Source of the DNA: Candidatus Methylobacter oryzae
GTDB lineage: Bacteria > Pseudomonadota > Gammaproteobacteria > Methylococcales > Methylomonadaceae
DNA: 64,000 bases
Assembly (NCBI RefSeq): GCF_003994235.2
Contig: NZ_RYFG02000113.1
Span: 1 to 64,000 of the forward strand
Direction of reading: 5' to 3'
In this document: one piece after another, positions 29,951-39,143 of the stretch
Position numbering within the stretch: the stretch's first letter is position 1
How the letters are laid out: the number at the start of each line of letters is the position of its first letter
Made by a program: the position numbers and the translations under genes
The notes under the pieces: generated by a model
Seen by the model: the letters and a program-made list of their open reading frames with translations, nothing else
The model's database searches: none
What the model was told of the DNA's origin: nothing

Positions 29951-30895
29951 CTACTGCTCCGCAAACCTATCGGTTGCAGCCACTAATGCATCGACCATTT
30001 CTTCGCCCTGAGCGACATGCCCGGCATTGGGCAATATAATATATTCGGCCTTGGGTAATGTCTTGTATAGACTGAAACCGGATTCCATAGGGCAAACAAG
30101 ATCATAGCGCCCATGAATAATCACCGTCGGAATTTCGGCCAAACAGCCACAGTTATCCAATATTTGATTTTCCTGAATGAAATAATGATGCTTGGCATAA
30201 TGCAATTCCATGCGTACCTGTTTAATCATTTTTTCCGTTATAGGCCCGCTTTTCAAATTCGACTGATAACCATTGCCTAACGATACTTGGCCGCCCCAGG
30301 CCATCCATTCTTTAGCGGCTCGCCTTTGCGCCACCTCGTCCTTACCCCATAACACTTGCCATAACCCTGACACCAGACTGTCACGGCTTTGCTCCGGGAT
30401 GCTTTCAATCAATCGTTGCCATTGTGCTGGATAGATCCTGCTGGCACCCTCTTTGGCAAACCAGTCTAAATCCTGCTGCCTTGCCAAAAATACTGCACGA
30501 AGAATCAAACCCATTACCTTATCTTTATGCTGCTGAGCATACAATAAAGCCAGAGCTCCACCCCATGAACCGCCAAATACCAACCACTGATTAATAGCCA
30601 ACTGATTACGGATACGCTCCATATCATCGATTAAATCTTGGGTAGTGTTATTTTCCAGCTCACCAAAAGGTAACGATAAACCGCAACCGCGCTGGTCGAA
30701 CAGAATAATCCGATAAAGTTGGGGATTAAAAAAACGCCGGTGATCGGGCTTAGTACCGGAACAGGGGCCGCCATGCAGAAAAATAACAGGAATACCGTCA
30801 GGATTGCCGCTTTGCTCCACATACACAGCATGCTTGCCGCCGGTTTCCAGAAAAAACGTATGGTACGGCAAAATTTCAGGATAAAGAGTTTTCAT
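29951..30895 (-). CDS. pip: Prolyl aminopeptidase
   Basis: This 314-aa alpha/beta hydrolase removes N-terminal proline. The nucleophile elbow is GGSWGG (about 108-113), the oxyanion HGGPCSG is near 41, and the catalytic H lies in the NAGHVAQGEEM segment near the C-terminus. It is a lone gene. Confidence 0.95.
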   Translation of the reverse strand: MKTLYPEILPYHTFFLETGGKHAVYVEQSGNPDGIPVIFLHGGPCSGTKPDHRRFFNPQLYRIILFDQRGCGLSLPFGELENNTTQDLIDDMERIRNQLAINQWLVFGGSWGGALALLYAQQHKDKVMGLILRAVFLARQQDLDWFAKEGASRIYPAQWQRLIESIPEQSRDSLVSGLWQVLWGKDEVAQRRAAKEWMAWGGQVSLGNGYQSNLKSGPITEKMIKQVRMELHYAKHHYFIQENQILDNCGCLAEIPTVIIHGRYDLVCPMESGFSLYKTLPKAEYIILPNAGHVAQGEEMVDALVAATDRFAEQ

Positions 30896-30991
30896 TACTT
30901 GTAACGTCAGATTTGATTATTTTCCGGCACAAACCGGAAAGGATGCTATTTTACCTTGCCCCTTTATCTTGCGCTTTTTAATTCTTTAAGC

Positions 30992-31026
30992 ATAAAAAAA
31001 GGGAGGGGTTTGAAACCCTCCCTTTA
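30992..31026 (-). terminator. Rho-independent terminator of the outer-membrane protein gene
   Basis: On the minus strand AAAGGGAGGG...CCCTCCCTTTTTTT forms a strong GC-rich hairpin followed by a T-tract, 25 bp past the stop at 31051. Confidence 0.85.
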
Positions 31027-31050
31027 GCGGATTTTTTCTAAACTAAATGC

Positions 31051-32010
31051 TTAGAAACCCAAACCGAGGTAACCGCCGGCAGTAACACCGTCTGTGTTAA
31101 CGCCATCAGTATTTTGTGTAGTTAAGTGATAACGAGCATCAGCACCTACGTAAATGTTGTTCCAGATTTTGTAATCCGCACCTAAACCAAATTGCATACC
31201 TGGATTCAATACGGTAATAGCATCAGATGGAGGGCTAACTATATTCAGTTCAAAACCGACAGGAATCAACCAAGGTCTAAATGCGCTGCCTTTCATGAAT
31301 TTTATTTTTGGTGAAGCAGCCAGTGTCAACTGATTGACAGTTGCTTTCTGAGTGTTTGCAGCAGGTAAAACAATGCCCGTTGCCGCAGCAATTGTTGCTG
31401 TTTCGGCAGGAGACAAACCATTATTTTTTCTTTCGCCCAACTGCTTATAATCGAACATCAATTCAGCCAAGACTTCTGTTTTATCCATCAGGCCAAACAG
31501 GTTATCGTTCACGCTGAAATCAAAACCGGCACCGAAATACCATGAATCTTTATCGTCTATCGGACCAACTGTTGTACCGTTATTGTTCGCTAAACCAAGA
31601 GCTGGGATCGCAGTAGGATCTAATGTACCACCTCTTTGATTATTAGCATGGCCATAACCGCCGCGGAAGAATACCATGTTGTCTTTGCTTTTTTTGCTTT
31701 CTTTAGGCTCTGATTTAACCGAGTTCATCCATTGATCTAATTCCTGAACCTTGCCAGCGTCTGCATTAGGGCGGTTTGCCTGAGCTCTTAAGCTGTTGAT
31801 TTCAGCTTGCATAGATCGCAGCTGGGCTTCCAATGCGTCCACTTTGCTGTTTGAATAGCCCGTAGAGCTTGACGAATATGAGCTTGACGATTCTGTAACT
31901 ACGTGGTGCTTAGCTTTTTTTGAATGCGCCATAGCTTGTGGAGAAACCAGAGCACCGGTCAAAGCCAATGCTGCCGTAATACCCAGAGCTAATTTAGTTT
32001 TATTGATCAT
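31051..32010 (-). CDS. Outer-membrane beta-barrel protein with N-terminal coiled coil
   Basis: This 319-aa protein has a signal peptide (hydrophobic about 7-24, ending SPQAMA) and a histidine/lysine and serine-rich segment. A short coiled coil (VDALEAQLRSMQAEINSLRA) follows. From about residue 110 the sequence alternates like a beta barrel and ends in GGYLGLGF, with a terminal phenylalanine as BAM-targeted barrels have. I do not recognise a named family. A strong RBS (GGGGG) and promoter suggest abundant expression. Confidence 0.8.
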   Translation of the reverse strand: MINKTKLALGITAALALTGALVSPQAMAHSKKAKHHVVTESSSSYSSSSTGYSNSKVDALEAQLRSMQAEINSLRAQANRPNADAGKVQELDQWMNSVKSEPKESKKSKDNMVFFRGGYGHANNQRGGTLDPTAIPALGLANNNGTTVGPIDDKDSWYFGAGFDFSVNDNLFGLMDKTEVLAELMFDYKQLGERKNNGLSPAETATIAAATGIVLPAANTQKATVNQLTLAASPKIKFMKGSAFRPWLIPVGFELNIVSPPSDAITVLNPGMQFGLGADYKIWNNIYVGADARYHLTTQNTDGVNTDGVTAGGYLGLGF

Positions 32011-32032
32011 TTATCCCCCTCATGAGGTTGTT

Positions 32033-32062
32033 ATTTTACAAAAATTTGCTTTAATACAACAA
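32033..32062 (-). promoter_or_regulatory. Promoter of the outer-membrane protein gene
   Basis: TTGTTG (32062-32057) and TAAAAT (32038-32033) are spaced by 18 bp on the minus strand, shortly before the RBS and ATG. Confidence 0.55.
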
Positions 32063-32525
32063 AGCTCATCTTCCGCGGATAATATTAGCAGCTAAACCAA
32101 ATCCCTACAAGTTTTAGCGACATTTTTTTAATTTTAATTAATCCTTATATTTCAATAAGTATAAAGATAATTTTAATCTTAAATGTGTTGCTGTAGGCAA
32201 AAAACAACAAGATATTCAACTTATACATTCAAACCACAGCTAAGAATTTCTTTTACTGCCAAGCGGCAAATAAAATGAATTTGTTCTGAGCAATATGGCA
32301 AAATCTACGTCGCACCAGATAATTTTGGCAATTTTATTTAGTCCAAACAAAATCCTTAACCGACACTCATACGCCAAACCCGAGCCCTATTTGTTGATTT
32401 AGACTATTCTGAGTTTGAGCAGGTAAACAAGCATGTTAATAGAAAATACCTCAGCTACGGTTAAGATTAAATACACTTGGTAGCAGCAACATATTTATTC
32501 TTTGTATTAATCTTTATCGAGATAC
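32063..32525. other. AT-rich intergenic region, no gene seen
   Basis: This 463-bp stretch separates the divergent outer-membrane protein and thiO genes. No ORF with an RBS, no RNA gene and no THI box is visible. Confidence 0.5.
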
Positions 32526-33626
32526 ATGACCAACATTGCAGATATTACCATCATAGGCGGCGGCGTTATCGGCTTACTGACTGCCCGCGAGTTTATTAAA
32601 GCCGGCGCTACCGTTACGGTTATTGAGAAAAATGAACTGGGCCAGGAGTCATCCTGGGCGGGCGGCGGAATTTTGTTACCGATTTATCCATGGCGGCAAC
32701 CGGATGCGATCACTCGCCTGGTAATGCAAAGCCTAAAACTATATCCTACTTTAGCCGCGCAATTGGCTAGCGAAACCCAGATAGATCCCGAATGGACTCA
32801 ATGCGGCTTATTGATTGTCAAAAACCCGGATATTGGCGATGCTGTTCACTGGTGCGATACCAATAACATTGTATATCGACCAGCCGGAGCGGATTTTTTC
32901 AATATGCTAAACACTGTCCCCGATCAACCGCTTTGGTTACCGGAAATTGCTCAAGCGCGCAATCCACGATTAGTAAAATCATTAAAACAGGACCTGCTCA
33001 ATAAGGGAGCAATATTAAAAGAACATTGCGAACTAACGTCCGTTAACATCGTTAAAAACCGCATAACCTCAATTAATACCACATCCGGCCAGCTTGCCGT
33101 CAACCAACTGATCGCTGCAACGGGAGCGTGGACCGGCCAATTGTTTCGACAAATTTTTCCCGCCGCCATTGGCGACACCCCGGAAATAACCCCCGTCAAA
33201 GGACAAATGCTGTTATTTGATGCCCGGCCGGAGACGCTGAGTTATATGGTATTGGATGGAGATCAATACCTGATTCCGCGGCGAGACGGTAAAATACTGG
33301 CAGGCAGCACGGTAGAACAGGATGATTTCAACAAAACAACTACGACACAAGCCCGAGACCAGCTTGGAGCTTTCGCATTAAATTTATTACCGTCGCTTAA
33401 CAATTGCCCGCTAATTAAACACTGGGCAGGCTTACGGCCAGGGACAGAGCATGGCATACCCTATATTGACCAGCATCCTGAAATCGACAACCTGTATATT
33501 AACGCAGGTCATTTCAGAAACGGCCTGGCGATGGGGCCTGCCTCGGCACAGCTAATGATCGATCTTGTTTTGAAACGGCCTACCGCAGTAGCGCCGGAGC
33601 CATATACACTTAGCCGGCCACACTAA
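32526..33626 (+). CDS. thiO: Glycine oxidase ThiO
   Basis: This 366-aa FAD-dependent oxidase converts glycine to the imine used for the thiazole of thiamine. The Rossmann motif [10 protein letters not shown] (11-20), [12 protein letters not shown] (about 40-52) and the C-terminal [11 protein letters not shown] and [11 protein letters not shown] match the family. thiC elsewhere in the window is under a TPP riboswitch; thiO shows none. Confidence 0.93.
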   Translation: MTNIADITIIGGGVIGLLTAREFIKAGATVTVIEKNELGQESSWAGGGILLPIYPWRQPDAITRLVMQSLKLYPTLAAQLASETQIDPEWTQCGLLIVKNPDIGDAVHWCDTNNIVYRPAGADFFNMLNTVPDQPLWLPEIAQARNPRLVKSLKQDLLNKGAILKEHCELTSVNIVKNRITSINTTSGQLAVNQLIAATGAWTGQLFRQIFPAAIGDTPEITPVKGQMLLFDARPETLSYMVLDGDQYLIPRRDGKILAGSTVEQDDFNKTTTTQARDQLGAFALNLLPSLNNCPLIKHWAGLRPGTEHGIPYIDQHPEIDNLYINAGHFRNGLAMGPASAQLMIDLVLKRPTAVAPEPYTLSRPH

Positions 33627-33679
33627 CATTATTCAAATCATTCCGTTCCTGCCACCTTATCCAACCACACCACATACAA

Positions 33680-34693
33680 ATGAATCTTTATCCATTGTTA
33701 CGCCCCTTATTATTCTCTTTAGACCCGGAGACAGCTCACGAAGTAACGCTTAAATTACTGAGAACCGCCAATGCCTCAGGCCTATCAAAAGCGATCTATC
33801 CGGAAATTGATCATAAACCTGTTAATGCGATGGGACTTGATTTTAAAAATCCGGCCGGTCTCGCTGCCGGTTTGGATAAAAACGGGGACTATATTAATGC
33901 GCTGGCCGCATTAGGCTTCGGCTTTATAGAAATAGGCACGGTCACACCGCGCCCGCAGCCCGGCAACCCGAAACCGCGCTTGTTCAGGCTTCCCGAGCAT
34001 CAAGCCATTATCAATCGCATGGGCTTTAACAATCTGGGCATAGACCACTTACTGGAGCGAGTAAAACAAAGCCGTTACTCCGGTATTTTAGGCATCAATA
34101 TCGGCAAGAATTTCGACACACCGATTGGGAATGCGGCGGACGATTATTTAATCGGCCTGCGCAAAGCCTATACCGCAGCCAGTTACATTACCATTAACAT
34201 TTCTTCGCCGAATACTAAAAATCTACGGCAACTGCAACAGGGAGACGAAATTAAGAGCCTGATTGCAACATTAAAAGAAGAACAACTGAAACTACGACAA
34301 GAACACGGCAAGTATACGCCGTTGGTTCTGAAAATAGCCCCCGACCTGAGCGCCGACGAAATAACGCATATCGCCAAGTTATTGCTGGAATTTGAAATTG
34401 ACGGCGTCATTGCGACCAACACGACCATTGCCCGCGATATGATTGCAGATCATCCGCTTGCTCATGAAGCCGGCGGTTTAAGCGGTGCGCCGGTTAAGGA
34501 AAAGTCTACATTGGTCGTTCGCGGCTTAGCTGCGGAGCTGAACGGCAAGATTCCGATTATTGCGGCTGGCGGAATTTTAAGCGCGGCAGATGCCCAGGAA
34601 AAATTGGCTGTGGGAGCGAATCTGGTGCAGATATACAGCGGCCTTATTTATCGTGGGCCACAGCTAATCGAAGATATTGTTAAAAGCTTATGA
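33680..34693 (+). CDS. pyrD: Dihydroorotate dehydrogenase (quinone), class 2
   Basis: This 337-aa membrane-associated flavoenzyme oxidises dihydroorotate to orotate with quinone. The N-terminal helix is present. Motifs [45 protein letters not shown] and the FMN-binding IAAGGI are intact. Confidence 0.97.
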   Translation: MNLYPLLRPLLFSLDPETAHEVTLKLLRTANASGLSKAIYPEIDHKPVNAMGLDFKNPAGLAAGLDKNGDYINALAALGFGFIEIGTVTPRPQPGNPKPRLFRLPEHQAIINRMGFNNLGIDHLLERVKQSRYSGILGINIGKNFDTPIGNAADDYLIGLRKAYTAASYITINISSPNTKNLRQLQQGDEIKSLIATLKEEQLKLRQEHGKYTPLVLKIAPDLSADEITHIAKLLLEFEIDGVIATNTTIARDMIADHPLAHEAGGLSGAPVKEKSTLVVRGLAAELNGKIPIIAAGGILSAADAQEKLAVGANLVQIYSGLIYRGPQLIEDIVKSL

Positions 34694-34701
34694 CATGAGA
34701 T

Positions 34702-34744
34702 TCATCACCCGCGAAGAAAACCGCGCCCTTCGTAGGTGATGAAC
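34702..34744. terminator. Hairpin between convergent pyrD and pmbA
   Basis: The arms TTCATCACC/GGTGATGAA, with inner CGAAG/CTTCG pairing, are followed by CTTAATTTTC on the plus strand. It is a plausible bidirectional terminator. Confidence 0.5.
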
Positions 34745-34761
34745 TTAATTTTCTATCCCAA

Positions 34762-36093
34762 TCATTCCCCGGCAATCGACATCCTTTCAACCAGTATCGA
34801 ACCGGTGCGGATATTGCCGCGATAATCAACGTCGTTACCGACGGCAATAATATTTCTAAGCATATCTTTTAGATTGCCGGCAATGGTGATTTCCTCAACC
34901 GGATATTGAATCTCGCCGTTTTCGACCCAGAACCCGGCTGCGCCGCGCGAATAATCGCCGGTCACCATATTGACGCCCTGCCCCATCAGCTCGGTAACCA
35001 ACAATCCCGTACCCAGCTCTTTTAACATACCCTGATAGTCCAGCTTACCCGGATCAATCGTTAAATTATGCACGCCGCCGGCATTGCCGGTACTGCGCAA
35101 TCCCAGCTTGCGGGCAGAATAGGTGCTCAACACATAACCGCGCAAAATACCGTCGCTGACAATGTCCCGAGTTTGGGTTGCAACGCCTTCGCTATCATAC
35201 GAACTACTGCCCAAAGCGCCTTTTAAATAAGGCCGCTCATGAATACGCACAAATTCCGGAAAGACTTGGGTATTTAACGCATCCAGCAAAAAGGACGATT
35301 TGCGGTATAAATTACCGCCGCTGATTGCGCCGATAAACGATCCCAGCAGGCCGGAAGCGACTTCCGCGCAATACAGCACCGGACACTGCCGCGTACTGAG
35401 ACTGCGAGCTTGCAAACGCCTAAGCGTCCGCTCGGCCGCTTTTTTACCGACATCGGCTGCGGATTCCAAATCGCGCGCATTTCTTGCCACGGTATACCAG
35501 TAATCCCGCTGCATGCTGTCGCCTCGTTGCGCCAATACCGAGCAGCTTAAAGAATGGCGGCTTGAAGCAAAGCCTTGAAGAAAACCAAGGGTATTGCCCA
35601 TCACGCGAATACCTTGATGCGTATCGATTGAAGCGCCTTCGGAATTGCTGATTTCTTCATGATAAGACCGGGCCGCATCTTCGCATTCGATAGCCAACGC
35701 AATCGCCCCATCGACACCAATATCCCACGGATGGTTAAGGTCAAGATCCGGAAACTCGGTCGCCAGCAATTCCTTGTCCGGCAGTCCGGCATATTGATCT
35801 TCGCTGGTGTAGCGAGCAATACTGCATGCCGCGCCAACCGTTTCCTTGATTGAAGCTACCGATAAATCGGTAGTACTGGCCGAGCCTTTGCGCTGCCCGA
35901 AATAAACGGTTACGCCTAAACCTTGGTCGCAATGATGTTCTATCGTTTCGACATCGCCAAGACGTACCGATACGGATAAGCCGTTTTCCTGGCTCAAGCC
36001 GGCTTCAGCGGCGCTGGCGCCCTGTTTTACGGCTTCGTCCAAAATGTCTTGGACGATATTTTTTAAGTGGTTGATTTGTTGGTGATTTTGCAC
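34762..36093 (-). CDS. pmbA: Metalloprotease-like subunit PmbA (TldE)
   Basis: This 443-aa non-catalytic partner of TldD acts in peptide and antitoxin turnover (microcin B17 maturation, CcdA decay in E. coli). Family segments include GNAGGVHNLTI, GVNMVTGDYSRGAAGFW and the end RTGSILVERMSIAG. It is followed upstream by tldD, its usual partner. Confidence 0.95.
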   Translation of the reverse strand: MQNHQQINHLKNIVQDILDEAVKQGASAAEAGLSQENGLSVSVRLGDVETIEHHCDQGLGVTVYFGQRKGSASTTDLSVASIKETVGAACSIARYTSEDQYAGLPDKELLATEFPDLDLNHPWDIGVDGAIALAIECEDAARSYHEEISNSEGASIDTHQGIRVMGNTLGFLQGFASSRHSLSCSVLAQRGDSMQRDYWYTVARNARDLESAADVGKKAAERTLRRLQARSLSTRQCPVLYCAEVASGLLGSFIGAISGGNLYRKSSFLLDALNTQVFPEFVRIHERPYLKGALGSSSYDSEGVATQTRDIVSDGILRGYVLSTYSARKLGLRSTGNAGGVHNLTIDPGKLDYQGMLKELGTGLLVTELMGQGVNMVTGDYSRGAAGFWVENGEIQYPVEEITIAGNLKDMLRNIIAVGNDVDYRGNIRTGSILVERMSIAGE

Positions 36094-36185
36094 TGTTTTC
36101 TCTAATTCTGCGTAGAAAAGTGGTACGAGATACGCACCCTACATAAAGTTGATTGTTAGGTTACGCTCTCCCAACCTACAAACTT

Positions 36186-37637
36186 TTAAACACTGGTCCC
36201 GCCAACCGTCAAGCCATCAATCTTTAGCGTAGGTTGACCGACACCGACCGGCACGCTTTGCCCATCCTTGCCGCAGGTGCCGACGCCGCTATCCAGCTCC
36301 AGGTCGGAACCGACCATCGATACTTTCGTCAGCACTTCCGGCCCATTGCCAATCAATGTTGCCCCCTTAACCGGACGGGTAATTTTACCGTCTTCGATCA
36401 AATAGGCTTCGCTGGCAGAAAACACAAACTTGCCCGAGGTAATATCGACCTGCCCGCCGCCGAAATTTTTCGCATACAAGCCTTTTTTGACCGATTTGAT
36501 AATTTCTTCAGGATCATGCCTGCCCGGCAGCATATAGGTATTGGTCATACGCGGCATCGGTAGATGTGCGTAGGATTCACGCCGTCCGTTACCGGTAGGG
36601 CTGACGCCCATCAGGCGTGCATTCAGTTGATCCTGCATATAGCCTTTCAGTATGCCGTTTTCGATCAATACTGTTTTTTCAGTCGGCGTGCCTTCATCGT
36701 CGATTGTCAGCGAGCCGCGCCGTCCCTGCAAAGTACCGTCATCGACGACAGTACATAAGTCGGACGCCACGCGTTCGCCAACGCGCCCGCTGAATGCCGA
36801 AGTGCCTTTGCGATTGAAATCGCCTTCCAAACCATGACCGATAGCTTCATGCAACAAGATACCGGGCCAGCCCGATCCCAACACGACCGTCATGTTGCCG
36901 GCAGGCGCTTCGACGGCCTCAAGATTGACCAATGCCTGTCTTACCGCTTCGCGGCCGTATCCCAACGCAGTATCCCGGTCGATAAAATAGTTGTAATCGC
37001 AACGTCCGCCGCCGCCCATGCTGCCTTGTTCGCGCTGGCCGTCCTGTTCCACGATGACGGTCACATTCATCCGCACCAAAGGCCGGACATCGGCGACCAG
37101 CGAGCCGTCTTGCCTGGCTACCAGGATATGCTCATGAACGCCGACCAAGCTGACGATAACTTCTTCAATACGGCTGTCCAGTTTGCGGGTTTCGTTTTCA
37201 ACCCGGTGCAATAAGTCGATTTTCTGCTGATCCGCAAGTGATTTTAACGGGTTGTGCAGAGCATAATGCTTCGGCCAGTCACCTGCGTGCATTGACACTT
37301 TGCAATGCGAACGGTCAACTTCTTGCCCTTGGCGAACGATGGCTTTGACATTATTCGCCGCTTCCAGCAATACCGGCAATTCAATCCGGTCGCTGTAAGC
37401 AAAACCGGTCTTTTCGCCGAACACTGCACGCACGCCGGCGCCTTGTTCGATATTATGAGTGCCTTCTTTAATGATGCCGCCTTCCATGACCCAAGATTCA
37501 AAATGGCTGGATTGAAAATAAATATCCGCCGCATCGACCGGCGAACTCAGCAACCGGCTCATAATCTTTTCAATATCGCTATCCTGTATACCAGCCGGCA
37601 TCAAGATAGCTTGTCTTGCAAGGTTTAGTATTTCCAT
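36186..37637 (-). CDS. tldD: Metalloprotease TldD
   Basis: This 483-aa catalytic subunit forms the TldD/TldE protease. The HExxxH motif is HEAIGH (about 261-266), and the zinc-ligand cysteine lies in the C-terminal [20 protein letters not shown] chose the ATG at 37637; a TTG one codon upstream is possible. Next to pmbA, 92 bp apart. Confidence 0.96.
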   Translation of the reverse strand: MEILNLARQAILMPAGIQDSDIEKIMSRLLSSPVDAADIYFQSSHFESWVMEGGIIKEGTHNIEQGAGVRAVFGEKTGFAYSDRIELPVLLEAANNVKAIVRQGQEVDRSHCKVSMHAGDWPKHYALHNPLKSLADQQKIDLLHRVENETRKLDSRIEEVIVSLVGVHEHILVARQDGSLVADVRPLVRMNVTVIVEQDGQREQGSMGGGGRCDYNYFIDRDTALGYGREAVRQALVNLEAVEAPAGNMTVVLGSGWPGILLHEAIGHGLEGDFNRKGTSAFSGRVGERVASDLCTVVDDGTLQGRRGSLTIDDEGTPTEKTVLIENGILKGYMQDQLNARLMGVSPTGNGRRESYAHLPMPRMTNTYMLPGRHDPEEIIKSVKKGLYAKNFGGGQVDITSGKFVFSASEAYLIEDGKITRPVKGATLIGNGPEVLTKVSMVGSDLELDSGVGTCGKDGQSVPVGVGQPTLKIDGLTVGGTSV

Positions 37638-37698
37638 CAAAAAATTTACAATAAAAGTTCAAGTAAAAAAGTAAGGATGCAACAACATCCCTGCTTCG

Positions 37699-38277
37699 TC
37701 ATTTTTCTTCCAGCTTGTCATGTAGCGTATTAAACAATACCTTCAACAGGTCTTCCGCGCCTTCGACCGAGGGAGCCGAAGCACTTTCGCTCGTTGCACT
37801 GCTCTGTTCGGCCGCGTTAGGAACTGAGGCTGTTACTGTTGTTTCTTCTCCCTCCTGTTTTACGGTCAGAAGATAAATGGATGGATCATCGCTTAAAAAA
37901 GCGGTCGCCTTGGCGAAAAAGCCGGTTCTATCCGTTTTATCCTGGGTAACATAATAAAGCCCCTTATCGCGTTCATGATCGGTTACTTTAATATCGCTTT
38001 GCTTCAATGCCCGGCCTAAAGTATTCCAGGCATCGTCAAACGGCTGTTTAATCGTCAATTGCAGCGGGCTATTCAAGTAAACGTCCGGACCTAATCCGGC
38101 CGTGTCTTTTCTTTTCGGAATCGAACTGGTATCGACAATGCGTTGTTCTTTGGCAGGACTTTCGCTGATTACGGCAGGCGGACGCTCAAGAGCTTCGGTA
38201 TCGCGGTAGCGACTTGGCTCCGATCCGCAAGCAGCCAGAAAAACGGTCAACAATAAGCTTTTAACGATTATGCGCAT
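37699..38277 (-). CDS. BamC-like lipoprotein
   Basis: This 192-aa protein has a signal peptide and lipobox (FLAAC, C17). After a proline-rich linker a helix-grip-like domain (SPLQLTIKQPFDDAWNTLGR) resembles the NlpB/BamC subunit of the outer-membrane assembly machine. Only one such domain is clear, so it may be shorter than E. coli BamC. I chose the ATG at 38277 over a GTG at 38286. Confidence 0.75.
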   Translation of the reverse strand: MRIIVKSLLLTVFLAACGSEPSRYRDTEALERPPAVISESPAKEQRIVDTSSIPKRKDTAGLGPDVYLNSPLQLTIKQPFDDAWNTLGRALKQSDIKVTDHERDKGLYYVTQDKTDRTGFFAKATAFLSDDPSIYLLTVKQEGEETTVTASVPNAAEQSSATSESASAPSVEGAEDLLKVLFNTLHDKLEEK

Positions 38278-38278
38278 A

Positions 38279-39088
38279 TTACTCACAAAAAAAACGACGA
38301 TGATTCAGTGCCGGAAATGCACCCCGCACTTTTTCCAGGCGTTCGATATCTATCTCCGCGGAAACAAAACCGCCGCCCGTTTTATAGCAATCCAGCACCA
38401 CGCCCCAAGGATCGATAATCATGCTATGCCCGAACGTTTTACGGCCATTAAGATGAAACCCTCCTTGATTCGGCGCAATCACATAACACAGATTTTCGAC
38501 GGCTCGCGCGCGCAATAATAACTCCCAATGAGCGGCTCCGGTTTCTGCGGTAAACGCAGACGGAATAACCAGTATGTCCGCGTCCATTTTACGGAAGAAT
38601 TCGGGAAAGCGCAGATCGTAACAAACCGCTACCCCCAGCCTGCCGAAAGGCGTATCGATAACCAACAAGTCATTGCCCGGTTCAATTGAATCGGACTCGC
38701 GATAAACATCGTTACTGCCGGGAACGTTGACGTCAAACAAATGCACTTTATCGTAGCGTGCCACCCGTTCGCCCTGATCGTTATAAACCAGACAAGCCGC
38801 CCGGACCTTATTGCTGTCGTTACCGGCTATAGGGATGGTTCCGCCAACAACCCATACGCCATGTTTTTTAGCAACCGACGACAAAAAACTCTGGATAGGC
38901 CCTGAGCCATCGACTTCCTTGGCTTTAATCTTGTCCAGTTCGTGATCTCCCATCAACGCAAAATTTTCCGGCAACGCCACCAGTTTCGCACCCGCCTTGA
39001 CCGCCTCCGCTATCAGCTTTTCGGCTTCCAGCAAGTTGGCGCTGATATTGGGACTTGACGCCATTTGTATGGCTGCGCATCTACTCAT
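38279..39088 (-). CDS. Carbon-nitrogen hydrolase (Nit2/nitrilase family)
   Basis: This 269-aa hydrolase has the Glu-Lys-Cys triad in ALPENFAL (E41), RYDKVHLFDV and GVAVCYDLRFPEFFR. It resembles the Nit1/Nit2 amidase subgroup that repairs deaminated glutathione or hydrolyses omega-amides. The substrate is inferred only from family resemblance. The next gene downstream starts one base after its stop. Confidence 0.9.
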   Translation of the reverse strand: MSRCAAIQMASSPNISANLLEAEKLIAEAVKAGAKLVALPENFALMGDHELDKIKAKEVDGSGPIQSFLSSVAKKHGVWVVGGTIPIAGNDSNKVRAACLVYNDQGERVARYDKVHLFDVNVPGSNDVYRESDSIEPGNDLLVIDTPFGRLGVAVCYDLRFPEFFRKMDADILVIPSAFTAETGAAHWELLLRARAVENLCYVIAPNQGGFHLNGRKTFGHSMIIDPWGVVLDCYKTGGGFVSAEIDIERLEKVRGAFPALNHRRFFCE

Positions 39089-39143
39089 CTTTGTCTCTCT
39101 TTAATTTACAGTAAGCTTATGAATCAATATCACAGCTCTATTT

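Noticed and set aside
36834-37214. 126-aa plus-strand ORF inside tldD
   Set aside because: It is antisense to the conserved TldD sequence and shows no RBS or domain.
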